Shown here: piece after piece, positions 23,832 to 32,724 of the stretch
How positions within the stretch are numbered: position 1 is the stretch's first letter
Layout of the letters: each line of letters starts with the position of its first letter
Assembly (NCBI RefSeq): GCF_014636635.1
Contig: NZ_BMEO01000009.1
Location: 37,712-101,711 of the forward strand
Direction of reading: 5' to 3'
Length of the DNA stretch: 64,000 bases
DNA from: Marinicella pacifica
Lineage (GTDB): Bacteria; Pseudomonadota; Gammaproteobacteria; Xanthomonadales; Marinicellaceae
The notes under the pieces: generated by a model
Databases searched by the model: none
What the model was told of the DNA's origin: nothing
What the model saw: the letters and a program-made list of their open reading frames with translations, nothing else
Translations under genes and position numbers: made by a program

Positions 23832-26702
23832 TTATTGAAAAACCTGGTCAATATTGATGATTTCAACTTCATCAAGCTTTAACGGATAATCCTGGATGAC
23901 ACTGTCTTCTTCCAGTAAGTCATTGGGTTTTTCCGAGTTGTATTCCATCGGTGAACTTTGTTCGCTGGTTAAGCGCTGTTTTAAGTTTTCAGCATCTTTG
24001 GCGATAAAGACGAATTGGATATCGTCCGTCTGCAGGTGCTTTTTGATGATGGCGTTGACATCAGCCAGCGTCAGCTCGGCCAGGCCGTTTTTAACCATCT
24101 CAACAAAGTCATCGGTGCCGTAAAACTGGCTGTCCATATGGTAGCCGAGCACGCGGTCCTGGCCTTTTAATAACAGGCCGGCGTATTTACTTAAGAAAGA
24201 CCGGGTGGCTTCAAATTGTTCCTGCGTTAAACCGTTATCAATCAGGTTTTGCAGCTCATACATGGCCACGCGGGTGGCAAAGTGCGCATCCTGATTCGAA
24301 CGCAAAGGACGAATCCATACCTGGAAGATTTGCTCTGAACGGCCTAAGTTGGCATTTGGCTGGGTGCGGTACATGCCGCGCGGGAAGTATTCGATGTAAG
24401 CATAGTCACCATAGTTCATACCGCGGGCTTCACGGATGCGTTGGTAGAGGAAACTGTTGGAATTTCTGTGCTCGCCCAGGAATGAACGCACCAGCCATAA
24501 ACCGACCCAGTCTTCATGGGCGCGATTCACGTCAATCGGGAAACCAAAGGACACCGCGGTGGGCATGGTTTGTTTTTGTACGATTAAGGCCTGGCGACCG
24601 TTAAGCTCGGGCGCTTCCGGGATATTGACCTGTTCAGCCCCTTTCATGGGTAACTCGGCGGTTAATTGCGCAATTAATTCTTGTTTCAAATCATCGCTTA
24701 AATGGCCTGTTATGCCGACGTTTAAATTATTCTGGGTTAATTGCTGTTGATAAAAACCTTTCACATCATCCAGCGTTATGCTTTCGAGGTCACTGACATG
24801 GCCTAAATTCAGGCTGCCGTAGGGGTGGCCTTCATACAATTGCTCGTACAGCACTTCTTTACCCAGTTCTTCGTCATTATTCTGCTTAAGGTCGGTCTGG
24901 ATGCTGTTAATTTGCCGGGTTTTGAGGCGTTTAAAATCATCTTCTCTGAAACCGGGATTCAATAAACTATCCATCACCAGATCCATCCATTCACCCGCTT
25001 TGTCTTTATGCACACGGCCGGACAGTGAAATCATTTCTTTGTCCACCTGGGCGCCAAAATAAGCCGCCATGGGGCGCATGGCTTTTTGGATTTCTTTGAT
25101 GCTGCGGCTTTCAGATCCACCGTCGGTAATCATGGCGGCGGTTAACTGTGCCAGGCCTTTTTTACCTTCTGGGTCTTGTGCGGCACCGGTGTTGAATAAA
25201 AAGTTAATATCGACAATATCGCTGTTGTTGCGCATATCGGTGACTTGAAAACCCGGTTCTTTAGGCTGATTGGCTTTGGCCACTTGCTCGGCCAGACTGA
25301 AATCTTTATCCAGGTTAGCAATTTCTTCGGCCTGCGCCAGCGTCACCATAATGCGACCGTCATCGACCAGATATTCGTTGGCGGCCCACTGCACATCGTC
25401 GGCGGTGATTTCATCTAAACGGGCATATTGCTGGTTAACGGTTTCGGGGTTGCGGTCATACTGCACCACCGCAGCCAGCATATCGCCAATGGCTTCTGAA
25501 TTATCGAGGCTGTTGGCAAAGCCATAACGCGCCGCAGATTTAATATCGGCCAGCTCTTCACTGTCCACTTGTTCGGTACGGGCACGAACAATGGTGTCGA
25601 TTAGGGCTTGTTTAACTGCGGGATAGTTATCCTGACTGGTTAAGCGGGCTAATATATAGATTAAACCCGGGTCTTTACTGTCAGGACTGTAAAAGAACAA
25701 ACTATCGGCCAATTGCTTATTAACAACCAATTCCTGGTAGACATCTGAATTCTGGCCGAAGTAAATTTGACCCAGCATATCAAGCGCAGCTTTGTCTTTT
25801 TTCATGGGATCGGCATCGGTACCACGGAATACCAAACCAAACATCGGCAGGGTTTGTGATGGCCATTCAATGTGGTGGTACTGACTGCCTTTAGCCGGTG
25901 GTTCAACCGGAATATCGACCGTGTAATTACCTTCTTCCCAGTCACCAAAATACTGCTGAATCCAGTCATGGGTCTGCTCAACATCCACATCGCCGACCAC
26001 AATCACGGCGGCTTTTTCGGGGCGGTACCAGCGGTCAAAAAAAGTTAAGGCATAGTCCATTTGATTGGGCATGTCTTCGATGTCTTCCAGAAAGCCCATG
26101 GTGGTATGGCGATAAGTGTGTTCCTGATAGGCATTTTTACGCACCGTTTCGAACAATTTACTGAACGGATTGGCGCTGTTTTTCAGGTACTCGCCTTTGA
26201 CCGCCAGTGCTTCAGTGCGAAATTGAGCCTCTGAAAATTTCAGGTTTTTAAAGCGATCGGCTTCCAGTTCCAGCATTTTTTCCAGGTCATCTTTCACAAA
26301 AGTGACGTGGTAGTTGGTGTAATCATCTGTGGTGTAGGCGTTCTGATCGGCACCCATTTCTTTGAGCATGGCACCGTATTCTTCCTGAGAATAGTTTTCA
26401 GTACCACGGAACATCATGTGCTCAAAAAAGTGGGCAAAGCCGGATTTGCCGGGTTCCACTTCATTGCGTGAACCGGTTTGCACCGGAATCTGTAAAGAGA
26501 CCACTTCGGGATAATCGGTTTTAACAACAATGGCTTTCAGGCCATTATCCAAAGTCCGCATATCGTAATCCTGGTTAAAGACACGATCATCCTGGTTTTT
26601 GCGCGTTTCTGCGTTTGCCTGTTTATTAACCGGCTGACTGGCACAACTGACCAATAGGGCTGTGAATAAGAGCAGTGCCATTTTGTGAATTTTGGGTTGC
26701 AT
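23832..26702 (-). CDS. M16 (pitrilysin-type) zinc metallopeptidase lipoprotein
   Basis: Large peptidase of 956 residues with two M16 halves. The inverted zinc motif HFFEH is at 91-95 (Glu94 catalytic) inside GKSGFAHFFEHMMFRGTENY; the third ligand should be the Glu in ALAVKGEYLKN. The C-terminal half (from about 490) lacks the motif and serves as the closing half of the chamber, as in pitrilysin. A signal peptide with lipobox (LLVSCAS, Cys20) places it in the periplasm on a membrane anchor. Such enzymes degrade small peptides. It stands alone with its own terminator. Confidence 0.95.
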   Translation of the reverse strand: MQPKIHKMALLLFTALLVSCASQPVNKQANAETRKNQDDRVFNQDYDMRTLDNGLKAIVVKTDYPEVVSLQIPVQTGSRNEVEPGKSGFAHFFEHMMFRGTENYSQEEYGAMLKEMGADQNAYTTDDYTNYHVTFVKDDLEKMLELEADRFKNLKFSEAQFRTEALAVKGEYLKNSANPFSKLFETVRKNAYQEHTYRHTTMGFLEDIEDMPNQMDYALTFFDRWYRPEKAAVIVVGDVDVEQTHDWIQQYFGDWEEGNYTVDIPVEPPAKGSQYHHIEWPSQTLPMFGLVFRGTDADPMKKDKAALDMLGQIYFGQNSDVYQELVVNKQLADSLFFYSPDSKDPGLIYILARLTSQDNYPAVKQALIDTIVRARTEQVDSEELADIKSAARYGFANSLDNSEAIGDMLAAVVQYDRNPETVNQQYARLDEITADDVQWAANEYLVDDGRIMVTLAQAEEIANLDKDFSLAEQVAKANQPKEPGFQVTDMRNNSDIVDINFLFNTGAAQDPEGKKGLAQLTAAMITDGGSESRSIKEIQKAMRPMAAYFGAQVDKEMISLSGRVHKDKAGEWMDLVMDSLLNPGFREDDFKRLKTRQINSIQTDLKQNNDEELGKEVLYEQLYEGHPYGSLNLGHVSDLESITLDDVKGFYQQQLTQNNLNVGITGHLSDDLKQELIAQLTAELPMKGAEQVNIPEAPELNGRQALIVQKQTMPTAVSFGFPIDVNRAHEDWVGLWLVRSFLGEHRNSNSFLYQRIREARGMNYGDYAYIEYFPRGMYRTQPNANLGRSEQIFQVWIRPLRSNQDAHFATRVAMYELQNLIDNGLTQEQFEATRSFLSKYAGLLLKGQDRVLGYHMDSQFYGTDDFVEMVKNGLAELTLADVNAIIKKHLQTDDIQFVFIAKDAENLKQRLTSEQSSPMEYNSEKPNDLLEEDSVIQDYPLKLDEVEIINIDQVFQ

Positions 26703-26797
26703 GTTAATTCCTCACTGATGGGTGGCTTAAAAGAAACCAATTTTAAAATGTGTATGATTATAAAGGGTTGCGGGTCTTTTGGACTGTGTCAAAAGTA

Positions 26798-27295
26798 CTA
26801 TTCTGGGCTGATTTGACTTTGCGGACAGGTTTTCATTTCCGTGGTTATCTGATCTGATATATTTTCCACTAAAATAAAAGCCCAAACTGTTAAGCCCAAT
26901 AGCACAATAATAACGATCAAAAATCCGATGGGTCGTAAAAGGGCTCGATTGCCATAGCGATATCGGGTTGGCTTCATGACCTTTTCGTTCGGCAATGGTG
27001 TTTGTTTTAACCGCCAAACCCGCCAACTTTTTGGTCCTTCGAAAACCAATAAAAATATAACCAACAACAAGGGTGCCGCCACAAACATTAATAGCATAAC
27101 GGCAGATAATCCGTTAATTCCGAAGATTGTTTGGCAATGCGCTGTGGGCAGAAATGAATTAAGCCAGGGCAATAAGCGGGTTATCATCAGCAACGCCAGT
27201 AGTCCGGTCACTACTAAGGCCCACAGTAACAGACGCCACCGTTCACGACGGCTGTATAACGGCGCAAATTGAGGTCTCACTGAATCATCCTGCAT
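26798..27295 (-). CDS. Hypothetical three-helix membrane protein
   Basis: Protein of 165 residues with three hydrophobic stretches (about 20-42, 60-88 and 119-145). The N-terminus is basic (YSRRERWRLLLW), and a cytoplasmic loop contains GPKSWRVWRLKQTPLPNEK. No family recognised. It starts 3 bases after the stop of the 100-residue membrane protein gene and is the last of a run with the PH-domain gene, all on the same strand. It contains three Cys; the C-terminal one (TCPQSQISPE) lies near the end. Role unknown; the operon suggests a membrane complex. Confidence 0.6.
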   Translation of the reverse strand: MQDDSVRPQFAPLYSRRERWRLLLWALVVTGLLALLMITRLLPWLNSFLPTAHCQTIFGINGLSAVMLLMFVAAPLLLVIFLLVFEGPKSWRVWRLKQTPLPNEKVMKPTRYRYGNRALLRPIGFLIVIIVLLGLTVWAFILVENISDQITTEMKTCPQSQISPE

Positions 27296-27298
27296 GCG

Positions 27299-27601
27299 CT
27301 AAAACACCCAGGCAATCATCAACCAGAAGATTAAATAAAATAGAAAGAACCCAGCCAACATATATTGCAGTTCGCCTAACAAACCGTCACCGGCGGCCAC
27401 CGCAAAGATAATCAACAAAATGGCGGTCACAAAAAAGGCAATAATGGCGGCATCTTTTAAGCCCAGACCCGGTGCCATCGCTTCAGCTAATGACGGTAGC
27501 ATTAACAACCCGGCAATCACCACTAAACTGACAATACCCACTAAAGCCAGGGCGATTTTACGGGATTCATTTTTTTGTTGTTGGTCTGTTTCTCCCACCA
27601 T
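27299..27601 (-). CDS. Hypothetical three-helix membrane protein
   Basis: Protein of 100 residues: a hydrophilic, Gln/Glu/Lys-rich N-terminus of 14 residues, then three hydrophobic helices (about 17-35, 48-70 and 77-98) covering most of the length. No motif recognised. It sits between the PH-domain gene (2-base gap) and the 165-residue membrane protein gene (3-base gap), so it is certainly in the same transcript. Such small membrane proteins often assemble with their neighbours, but nothing in the sequence tells which process is served. Confidence 0.6.
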   Translation of the reverse strand: MVGETDQQQKNESRKIALALVGIVSLVVIAGLLMLPSLAEAMAPGLGLKDAAIIAFFVTAILLIIFAVAAGDGLLGELQYMLAGFFLFYLIFWLMIAWVF

Positions 27602-27603
27602 GA

Positions 27604-27984
27604 TTATTGCTCCGCTGATCTGTGTTTAACCAATTCACGCACCCGATTGGGTTCCGGCATCCCGGCGGCCACCACTTCGGGGTTATCTCCGGCGGTAAAT
27701 ATTTCGATTTGACCGACACCAAAGATGCGGTTAAAAAAACTCTGTGAGACCCGAATGGTGCGAATGCTGTCGATATTAATCTCTGAATGTTCTTTACTGA
27801 GTAAGCCTTTTTCCAGCACGATGTCGTGTTCGGTGACGGTGAGTTTTAAGGCTTTGGTTTTTAAATACCACACCAATAGAATAATGATGCCAAGGCCAAA
27901 AGCCGCAATCAATATCACTGAAGCAATAAAGCCTAAGGGATTATTTTTAAACATCACCGGATTTTCTGAGTACAGAACACGCAT
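27604..27984 (-). CDS. Bacterial PH-domain membrane protein (YdbS-like)
   Basis: Protein of about 126 residues. Two hydrophobic segments at the N-terminus (about 12-36) are followed by a bacterial Pleckstrin-homology-like domain (DUF304 type): LKLTVTEHDIVLEKGLLSKEHSEINIDSIRTIRVSQSFFNRIFGVGQIEIFTAG. The pattern 'ITE..I....G......I.L..I..I.I.QS...RIFGVG.I.I' is diagnostic. I use the ATG at 27984 with GGA upstream; a GTG at 27996 would add four residues. Function of these domains is unknown. First gene of the three-gene membrane operon. Confidence 0.82.
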   Translation of the reverse strand: MRVLYSENPVMFKNNPLGFIASVILIAAFGLGIIILLVWYLKTKALKLTVTEHDIVLEKGLLSKEHSEINIDSIRTIRVSQSFFNRIFGVGQIEIFTAGDNPEVVAAGMPEPNRVRELVKHRSAEQ

Positions 27985-28055
27985 GGATATATCCACATAA
28001 AAGAAATTATTTTAGCATTTCACTGCCATGAAACCAACGTGTCCAAAGTCATAGA

Positions 28056-28520
28056 CTATCTTCTTGGCACATAGGCTAAATTTTTATGCCAGAAATCAAT
28101 GACATAGTTGATGCGTGGTCGCATCAGTTCACGGTATGCCGGTAATTCACTTAAATGCACCCAACGGCATTCAATAATACCTTCTTCAATTTGCGGTGAT
28201 AAATCATCGTCTCGGCCCTGGTAATGCATCATGAACCAATGGGTTTTTTTGAGGTATTCCACCTGCTGGTGGGTGGTGGTGTGCCAGGTGCTGACCAGTT
28301 TGCCACGGATGTGTAATTTATCCAGCAACAAACCGGTTTCTTCACTGACTTCACGGCGGGCACAGAATTCAGTGGATTGGTCCGCTTCCAGACGACCTTT
28401 GGCCATGTCCCATTTACCGCGTTTAAACATCAGTAAAATATGCTGGTCATCATTACACACCAGGCCACCGGCTGATTCCACCACCGGTTTATTGATGGTG
28501 TCGATTAAATTATGCGTCAT
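28056..28520 (-). CDS. Nudix hydrolase
   Basis: Hydrolase of 154 residues for a nucleoside diphosphate linked to another group. The Nudix box is present as G-R-L-E-A-D-Q-x7-R-E-V-S-E-E-T-G-L (about 42-64); the core REVSEETG is intact, but the first Glu of the classical G-x5-E is Gln. The upstream part is W-D-M-A-K-G-R, as in Ap4A-type hydrolases, and the C-terminus is YVIDFWHKNLAYVPRR. The start overlaps the end of the ppk2 gene by 11 bp, so the two are translated together; a (di)nucleotide or polyphosphorylated nucleotide is the likely substrate. Confidence 0.88.
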   Translation of the reverse strand: MTHNLIDTINKPVVESAGGLVCNDDQHILLMFKRGKWDMAKGRLEADQSTEFCARREVSEETGLLLDKLHIRGKLVSTWHTTTHQQVEYLKKTHWFMMHYQGRDDDLSPQIEEGIIECRWVHLSELPAYRELMRPRINYVIDFWHKNLAYVPRR

Positions 28521-29367
28521 TTTGTTGGTCCATTATTTTTTGTTGACGTTTACGGGCTTTAAGCACTGCGTACTGTCTGAAACTTAGATTATTAAAACGC
28601 ACGCCATCCAGTTTGATACTAAAAGTTGTTTTACTTTCTTCGCCGCTTAAGGGCACAAAACTACCGTCTCCGAGTAATTGCACAAGATATAACATGGCGG
28701 TCAGACGTGTGGCCCGTTTTTCATCGGCGTTAATCACCACCCAGGGCGATCGACGCGAGGAGGTGTGGTTAAACATCTGCTCTTTAAAATGGGTAAAGGT
28801 TTCCCAGCGTTCTCTGGCATGCAAATCATTTTCAGAGAACTTCCAGAAAGTCAACGGATCACTTAAACGGTCTTCAAAACGGTATAACTGACTGTCACTG
28901 GTTATGGATAAATAAAATTTAACCAGCATCAGGCCGTTTTCTTGCTGTTTATGCTCCCAGTCCAGCACTTTTTTCATGAAATACTTGTACTGGGCTTCAT
29001 TGCAATAGCCCATGGTGGGTTCAATCAGCGCACGGTTGTACCAGGATCGGTCAAAAAAAGCGATTTCACCGGGTTTAGGCAGTTCCCGCTCATAACGGCG
29101 AAACCAGTATTTTCGATCCACCGAGTTGGGAATCCCCAGGGCCACGATTTTATAATGTCGCGGCATCAGATTTTCGACAAAGCGTTTAATGGTGGAGCCT
29201 TTACCGGCGGCATCCCGGCCTTCAAAAACCACCGCAAGACGTTGTTCCTCTTTGACCACTTTCTGCTGGATTTTTAACAGTTCAACCTGCAAACGACGCT
29301 TTTCCACATGGTAGCTTTCTTTATCGATACCTGCATAGGGCGTGTCGATTTTCTTGACATCTTTCAT
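28510..29367 (-). CDS. ppk2: Polyphosphate kinase 2
   Basis: Kinase of 285 residues that transfers phosphate between polyphosphate and nucleotides (class I PPK2 by size: one domain). The Walker A loop is GRDAAGKGST (50-59), the Walker B/lid region is IAFFDRSWYNRALIEPTMGY, and the C-terminal part carries RFEDRLSDPLTFWKFSENDLHARERWE and SPWVVINADEKR. Class I members prefer NDP phosphorylation with polyP. Cytoplasmic. The gene overlaps the Nudix gene. Together with ppa and PPi-phosphofructokinase in this window it points to active use of phosphoanhydrides other than ATP. Confidence 0.95.
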   Translation of the reverse strand: MKDVKKIDTPYAGIDKESYHVEKRRLQVELLKIQQKVVKEEQRLAVVFEGRDAAGKGSTIKRFVENLMPRHYKIVALGIPNSVDRKYWFRRYERELPKPGEIAFFDRSWYNRALIEPTMGYCNEAQYKYFMKKVLDWEHKQQENGLMLVKFYLSITSDSQLYRFEDRLSDPLTFWKFSENDLHARERWETFTHFKEQMFNHTSSRRSPWVVINADEKRATRLTAMLYLVQLLGDGSFVPLSGEESKTTFSIKLDGVRFNNLSFRQYAVLKARKRQQKIMDQQNDA

Positions 29368-29378
29368 GTCAGCCCACC

Positions 29379-30293
29379 TCAGTGACTGTGATGGTCCGTT
29401 TCAGTTAAGCCCCGGTACAGCTGTTTCACCATGCGTTCAGTGGTGATAAAGTTCCAGTTCCAGTTATGATGATAATCAGCCAATGGATTGGCATCAACAG
29501 TGGCCGCCTCATCAAGACCCTGATCGATTAACAGCTGAATTTTATCGCGGCTGTCTTTGAGCATTTTAATGGCTTTTTGCAGCGCGTCTTTATCCGCCAA
29601 CTCACCATGTCCCGGGATAATTTTTGTATTATTATCGGCCATGCCCTCGATGGTTTCTAAGGCCGCAATCATGCCCGCCACAGAACCGCCTGAATCAATG
29701 TCGATAAACGGAAACCGGCCGTTAAAAAACACATCACCGGTGTGTATTACATTGGCGCGGGTGAAATGGATTACCGAATCGCCGTCAGTGTGGGCATGCG
29801 GTACATGCACGACCCGCATCGGTTGTTCATTAAAATAGAGGTTTATAGCCTGTTCAAAAGTGATCACCGGTAAATTTTCTTGTGGTGTCGGTTTCATTTC
29901 ATTGCCGTCGGTAATGCCTTTTTGGATTAGTCGTTTGCGCACATTTTCGTGGGCGACCACATGGGCACCGCTTTTGTGCATGGCGGCATTGTTGCCGGTG
30001 TGATCCGCATGTAAATGGGTATTCAGGACATAATCTACAGGACGATCGGTCACGGCTTTAATTGAAGATTGCATATTATCAAGTAACTGCGGCATCGAAT
30101 CATCAATCAACACCACCGCTTCTTTACCCACCATCACACCCAGATTACCCCCGGTAAAACCATTTTTTCCTGACAACATATAAAGACCACTTGCCACTTC
30201 CTGTGTTTTGAATTCTACTTTTTGTGGCGCTTCCTGTGCCTGCACTGACAGAGTAAAACCGGACAACAGCATCATAAATAAACGTTTAATCAT
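29379..30293 (-). CDS. Exported metallo-beta-lactamase-fold hydrolase
   Basis: Protein of 304 residues with a cleavable signal peptide (about 1-19, VQAQ). The zinc motif H-x-H-x-D-H is at 93-98 (HLHADH), later ligands are H-A-H-T-D-G-D-S (about 168) and HTGDVFF; the C-terminal region has the IIPGHGEL loop. It is close to the exported MBL-fold proteins annotated as cyclase or SoxH-like and to subclass B-like enzymes, but the B3 signatures of true carbapenemases are not all present. Periplasmic hydrolase with unknown substrate; an antibiotic role should not be assumed. It ends 11 bases before ppk2 starts and may be co-transcribed. Confidence 0.88.
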   Translation of the reverse strand: MIKRLFMMLLSGFTLSVQAQEAPQKVEFKTQEVASGLYMLSGKNGFTGGNLGVMVGKEAVVLIDDSMPQLLDNMQSSIKAVTDRPVDYVLNTHLHADHTGNNAAMHKSGAHVVAHENVRKRLIQKGITDGNEMKPTPQENLPVITFEQAINLYFNEQPMRVVHVPHAHTDGDSVIHFTRANVIHTGDVFFNGRFPFIDIDSGGSVAGMIAALETIEGMADNNTKIIPGHGELADKDALQKAIKMLKDSRDKIQLLIDQGLDEAATVDANPLADYHHNWNWNFITTERMVKQLYRGLTETDHHSH

Positions 30294-30377
30294 CTCAAAT
30301 ATCCCACTCTCAAAAATTCAAAATAACGATATTACCATGAAAATGATGGCATATCGATAAGCCACAGGATGTGAATA

Positions 30378-30707
30378 TTACCCGGCAGAAGGTATGGAAA
30401 ATAACTTCAAACCGACAATACCGATAATAATCAGCATCAGACATAACAAGCGTACCACATCACGGCTTTCGTCAAATAAAACCATGCCTGCCAGCGCCAC
30501 CGTCACGGCACCAATGCCTGTCCACACAGCATAAGCGGTGCCAATGGGAATCTCCTTCATGGCCAAGGCCAACAGCCAGACACTGGCAACCATGGCCGCC
30601 ACAGTAATAACTGAAGGCATGGGTTTAGAAAAGCCCTCAGTGTACTTCAGACCCACGGCCCAAACACATTCAAAGATGCCGGCCACCAGTAAATAAATCC
30701 ACGCCAT
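30378..30707 (-). CDS. sugE: SMR-family exporter, SugE/Gdx-like
   Basis: Small multidrug-resistance transporter of 109 residues with four helices. The essential glutamate is Glu13 ([16 protein letters not shown]); the W-A-V-G-L-K-Y-T motif and [11 protein letters not shown] in TM3 are those of the SugE/Gdx clade, which exports guanidinium ion, rather than of EmrE. It works as an antiparallel dimer exchanging protons. I looked for a guanidine-sensing riboswitch upstream on the - strand and did not find the short loop motifs. Upstream lies a hairpin repeat array. Confidence 0.93.
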   Translation of the reverse strand: MAWIYLLVAGIFECVWAVGLKYTEGFSKPMPSVITVAAMVASVWLLALAMKEIPIGTAYAVWTGIGAVTVALAGMVLFDESRDVVRLLCLMLIIIGIVGLKLFSIPSAG

Positions 30708-30866
30708 AATTTAGTTTCCACGAGTCAAATTCGGTATTCAGAATTATATAATGAGACCTCTGCATAAGTCTGGGTTATTGAAAAAATGATTGAAATTCTG
30801 AAGTTCAAGGAAGGAAACGCAAGTAAAAGGCCCTTTTTATTTCTTAGGCGGTTTGCCGAAGGCAAG

Positions 30867-30961
30867 ACACCTCCATGGATGGAGGTGTGCTGTGTGAGCC
30901 GGGAGCGGAAGCGTACACCTCCATGGATGGAGGTGTGCTGTGTGAGCCGGGAGCGGAAGCG
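30867..30961. repeat. Two tandem 48-bp units with perfect palindromes
   Basis: Two near-identical units starting at 30867 and 30915. Each begins with ACACCTCCA-TGGA-TGGAGGTGT, a perfect 9-bp hairpin, then the linker GCTGTGTGAGCCGGGAGCGG and AAGCG. A smaller hairpin TTGCC-GAA-GGCAA (30853-30865) precedes them. They fill the centre of the 360-bp gap between sugE and the ZIP transporter; the remainder (30708-30850 and 30962-31067) shows no gene. Such units look like dispersed chromosomal repeats rather than a CRISPR: only two copies and no spacers. Confidence 0.8.
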
Positions 30962-31067
30962 AAACCCCAAGGACATTTCTTTATATTCAATCAGATGCAG
31001 TCATTAAAGTTATTTTTTTTAGGTGGGTTGGCGGTTTGTGTCCCTTGACTAATTGCGCTAAACTAAA

Positions 31068-31784
31068 ATGATGAGTGCGTGGTTAGTTATTTTACTGTTA
31101 ACCTTATTGGCCGGGGTTGCCATACCGATTGGCGGGTCTTTGGCGGCGTTTGAGAACATTCGCCGTAATTGGCTAAAAAACGAGCTTCGTCATGGTGTGA
31201 TGGCGTTTGGCGGCGGGGCATTATTGGCGGCAGTGGCTTTGGTTTTGGTGCCTGAAGGGAGTAAAGACTTACCGATATGGGCCACAGCGTTAAGTTTTAT
31301 CCTGGGTGGTCTGGTGTTTATGACTTTGGATATTATTCTGGCCAGAAACCAGACATCTGCCAGTCAACTTGTGGCGATGTTGGCTGATTTTATTCCCGAA
31401 GCACTGGCGCTGGGCGCCACCTTTGTGATCGATAAAAAGGTCGCACCGCTGTTGGCCGGGATCATGGCGCTGCAGAACCTGCCTGAAGGTTTCAATGCCT
31501 TTCGGGAAATCAAAGCCGCAACGCATTACAGCACCAAGAAAATCATTATCGTTTTTGTGTTAATTGCCTTTATAGGTCCAATCGCCGGATTATCAGGTTA
31601 TTGGTTTTTAAGTGATTTTCAATCAATCGTGGCAGCCATCATGCTGTTCGCGGCCGGTGGTATAACCTACATTATCTTTCAGGACATCGCGCCACAAGCC
31701 AAACTCGAATCTCACTGGGCACCGCCGATATTTGCATTGTTGGGCTTTTTATTGGGCTTGATTGGACAGCAATTAACGGCTTAA
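31068..31784 (+). CDS. ZIP-family metal transporter
   Basis: Membrane protein of 238 residues with about eight helices. The two metal-binding helix motifs are recognisable: ADFIPEALALGA (about 107-118) and ALQNLPEGFNAF (about 133-144), the second matching the H/Q-N-x-P-E-G signature of ZIP TM5. ZIP proteins import Zn2+, Fe2+ or Mn2+ into the cytoplasm. The residue before N in the second motif is Gln instead of the usual His, which may alter selectivity. Tandem ATGs at 31068/31071. It is followed 13 bases later by the broken acetyltransferase gene. Confidence 0.87.
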   Translation: MMSAWLVILLLTLLAGVAIPIGGSLAAFENIRRNWLKNELRHGVMAFGGGALLAAVALVLVPEGSKDLPIWATALSFILGGLVFMTLDIILARNQTSASQLVAMLADFIPEALALGATFVIDKKVAPLLAGIMALQNLPEGFNAFREIKAATHYSTKKIIIVFVLIAFIGPIAGLSGYWFLSDFQSIVAAIMLFAAGGITYIIFQDIAPQAKLESHWAPPIFALLGFLLGLIGQQLTA

Positions 31785-31797
31785 TATAAAAAATACG

Positions 31798-32307
31798 ATG
31801 AAAAATATTAGTAAATCAGAGCCTTATTACTCTTGTTCTGAATTTCAATTAATTCCCATTGAAAAAACAGATTTCGAACAATGGCAAACATTCCGCCAGA
31901 CTTTGTATCAACCGCAACCAAAAGACCACGAATTTTTCCAACAGGAAATGCATAAAATTGATAAGCATAAAGATTGGTTTGCCGGATTTATTGAGATTAA
32001 ATGTCAGCATGTGGGTTTTTTTGAACTATCAATAAGAAATGTGGTGGATGGATGTTTAAGAGAACGTGTGGCGTATCTGGAAGGGCTTTATATTCAGCCT
32101 CAATGACAGCGTCAGGGTCTGGGGCGTCAAGTGGTCGAAGCTTTGATGCATTGGTGCCGACAACAAGGTTTTACTGAGTTTGCAGTCGATACAGAATGGG
32201 ATAACAGTGGAGCGCAAGCTTTCTTTAAAGCCCTGGGTATGCAACAAACTTATAAAATTGTGCAATACAAAGCAGAACTACAACGACTTTTGCTCACTAT
32301 GAAATAG
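31798..32307 (+). pseudogene. GNAT acetyltransferase with one internal stop
   Basis: Open from the ATG at 31798 to an in-frame TGA at 32104-32106, then continuing in the same frame to TAG at 32305-32307. The upper part ends EGLYIQPQ; directly after the stop come QRQGLGRQVVEALMHWC, the acetyl-CoA-binding Q/R-x-x-G-x-G motif, and NSGAQAFFKALGMQQT, the C-terminal GNAT motif. The intact product would be about 169 residues of the AAC(6')-like N-acetyltransferase type. One substitution separates this from a working gene: it may be a recent mutation, a sequencing error, or (unlikely) read-through. Upstream fragment alone lacks the CoA site. Confidence 0.8.
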
Positions 32308-32322
32308 GACAATTCGATTCTT

Positions 32323-32609
32323 ATGACCTTAAATTTAACCGAAGTTGACGGCGTACAAATTCAAACAAATCACAAAGCCAATAGCAAGGCTTTTTTCATG
32401 AAAATACAGTCGCAGAGCCGGTTTTGATAAAAGGTGATGTTTTATAACGGTTGAGCTTTTAAGATGTAGTAATGGGTGGCCGTCGTTTTGAAACGGCTCC
32501 CAAAGATGATCTGATAAAAACCATGGCGCGTATGGTTAATAGTGATTCAAAGACATTAAGCGTCATCGCTGAAAATAACAAAAATAATGAGGAATATCTA
32601 TGCCTGTAA
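32323..32609 (+). pseudogene. Decayed gene of unknown family
   Basis: Three reading-frame pieces look coding but do not join. The first runs from ATG 32323 (MTLNLTEVDGVQIQTNHKAN, then SKAFF) to a stop at 32425. A shift to the next frame near 32400 gives NTVAEPVLIKGDVL, then a stop. A third piece from ATG 32472 reads MGGRRFETAPKDDLIKTMAR and continues to TAA at 32607. The best explanation is one protein of about 95 residues carrying at least two lesions. I do not recognise the family. The remaining gap 32610-32724 before parE shows nothing I can support. Confidence 0.4.
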
Positions 32610-32724
32610 ACCTGATATTTGTTGATGACGTAAATCATCCGACTGATTAATAAATTCTATATATGTTGGTTTGATGCGAATTTATTTTAATCCTCTGGCA
32701 CAAAATTTCATTATGGGTAGATGA

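Noticed and set aside
29379..30293. Carbapenemase (class B beta-lactamase)
   Set aside because: MBL fold and zinc motif are shared by many non-resistance hydrolases; the full B1/B3 signature is not apparent.
30708..30866. Guanidine riboswitch upstream of sugE
   Set aside because: I looked on the - strand for the paired ACGR-loop hairpins of guanidine-II and larger guanidine-I/III folds and did not see them.
30867..30961. CRISPR-like palindromic repeats
   Set aside because: Two directly adjacent copies with the same linker and no spacers.
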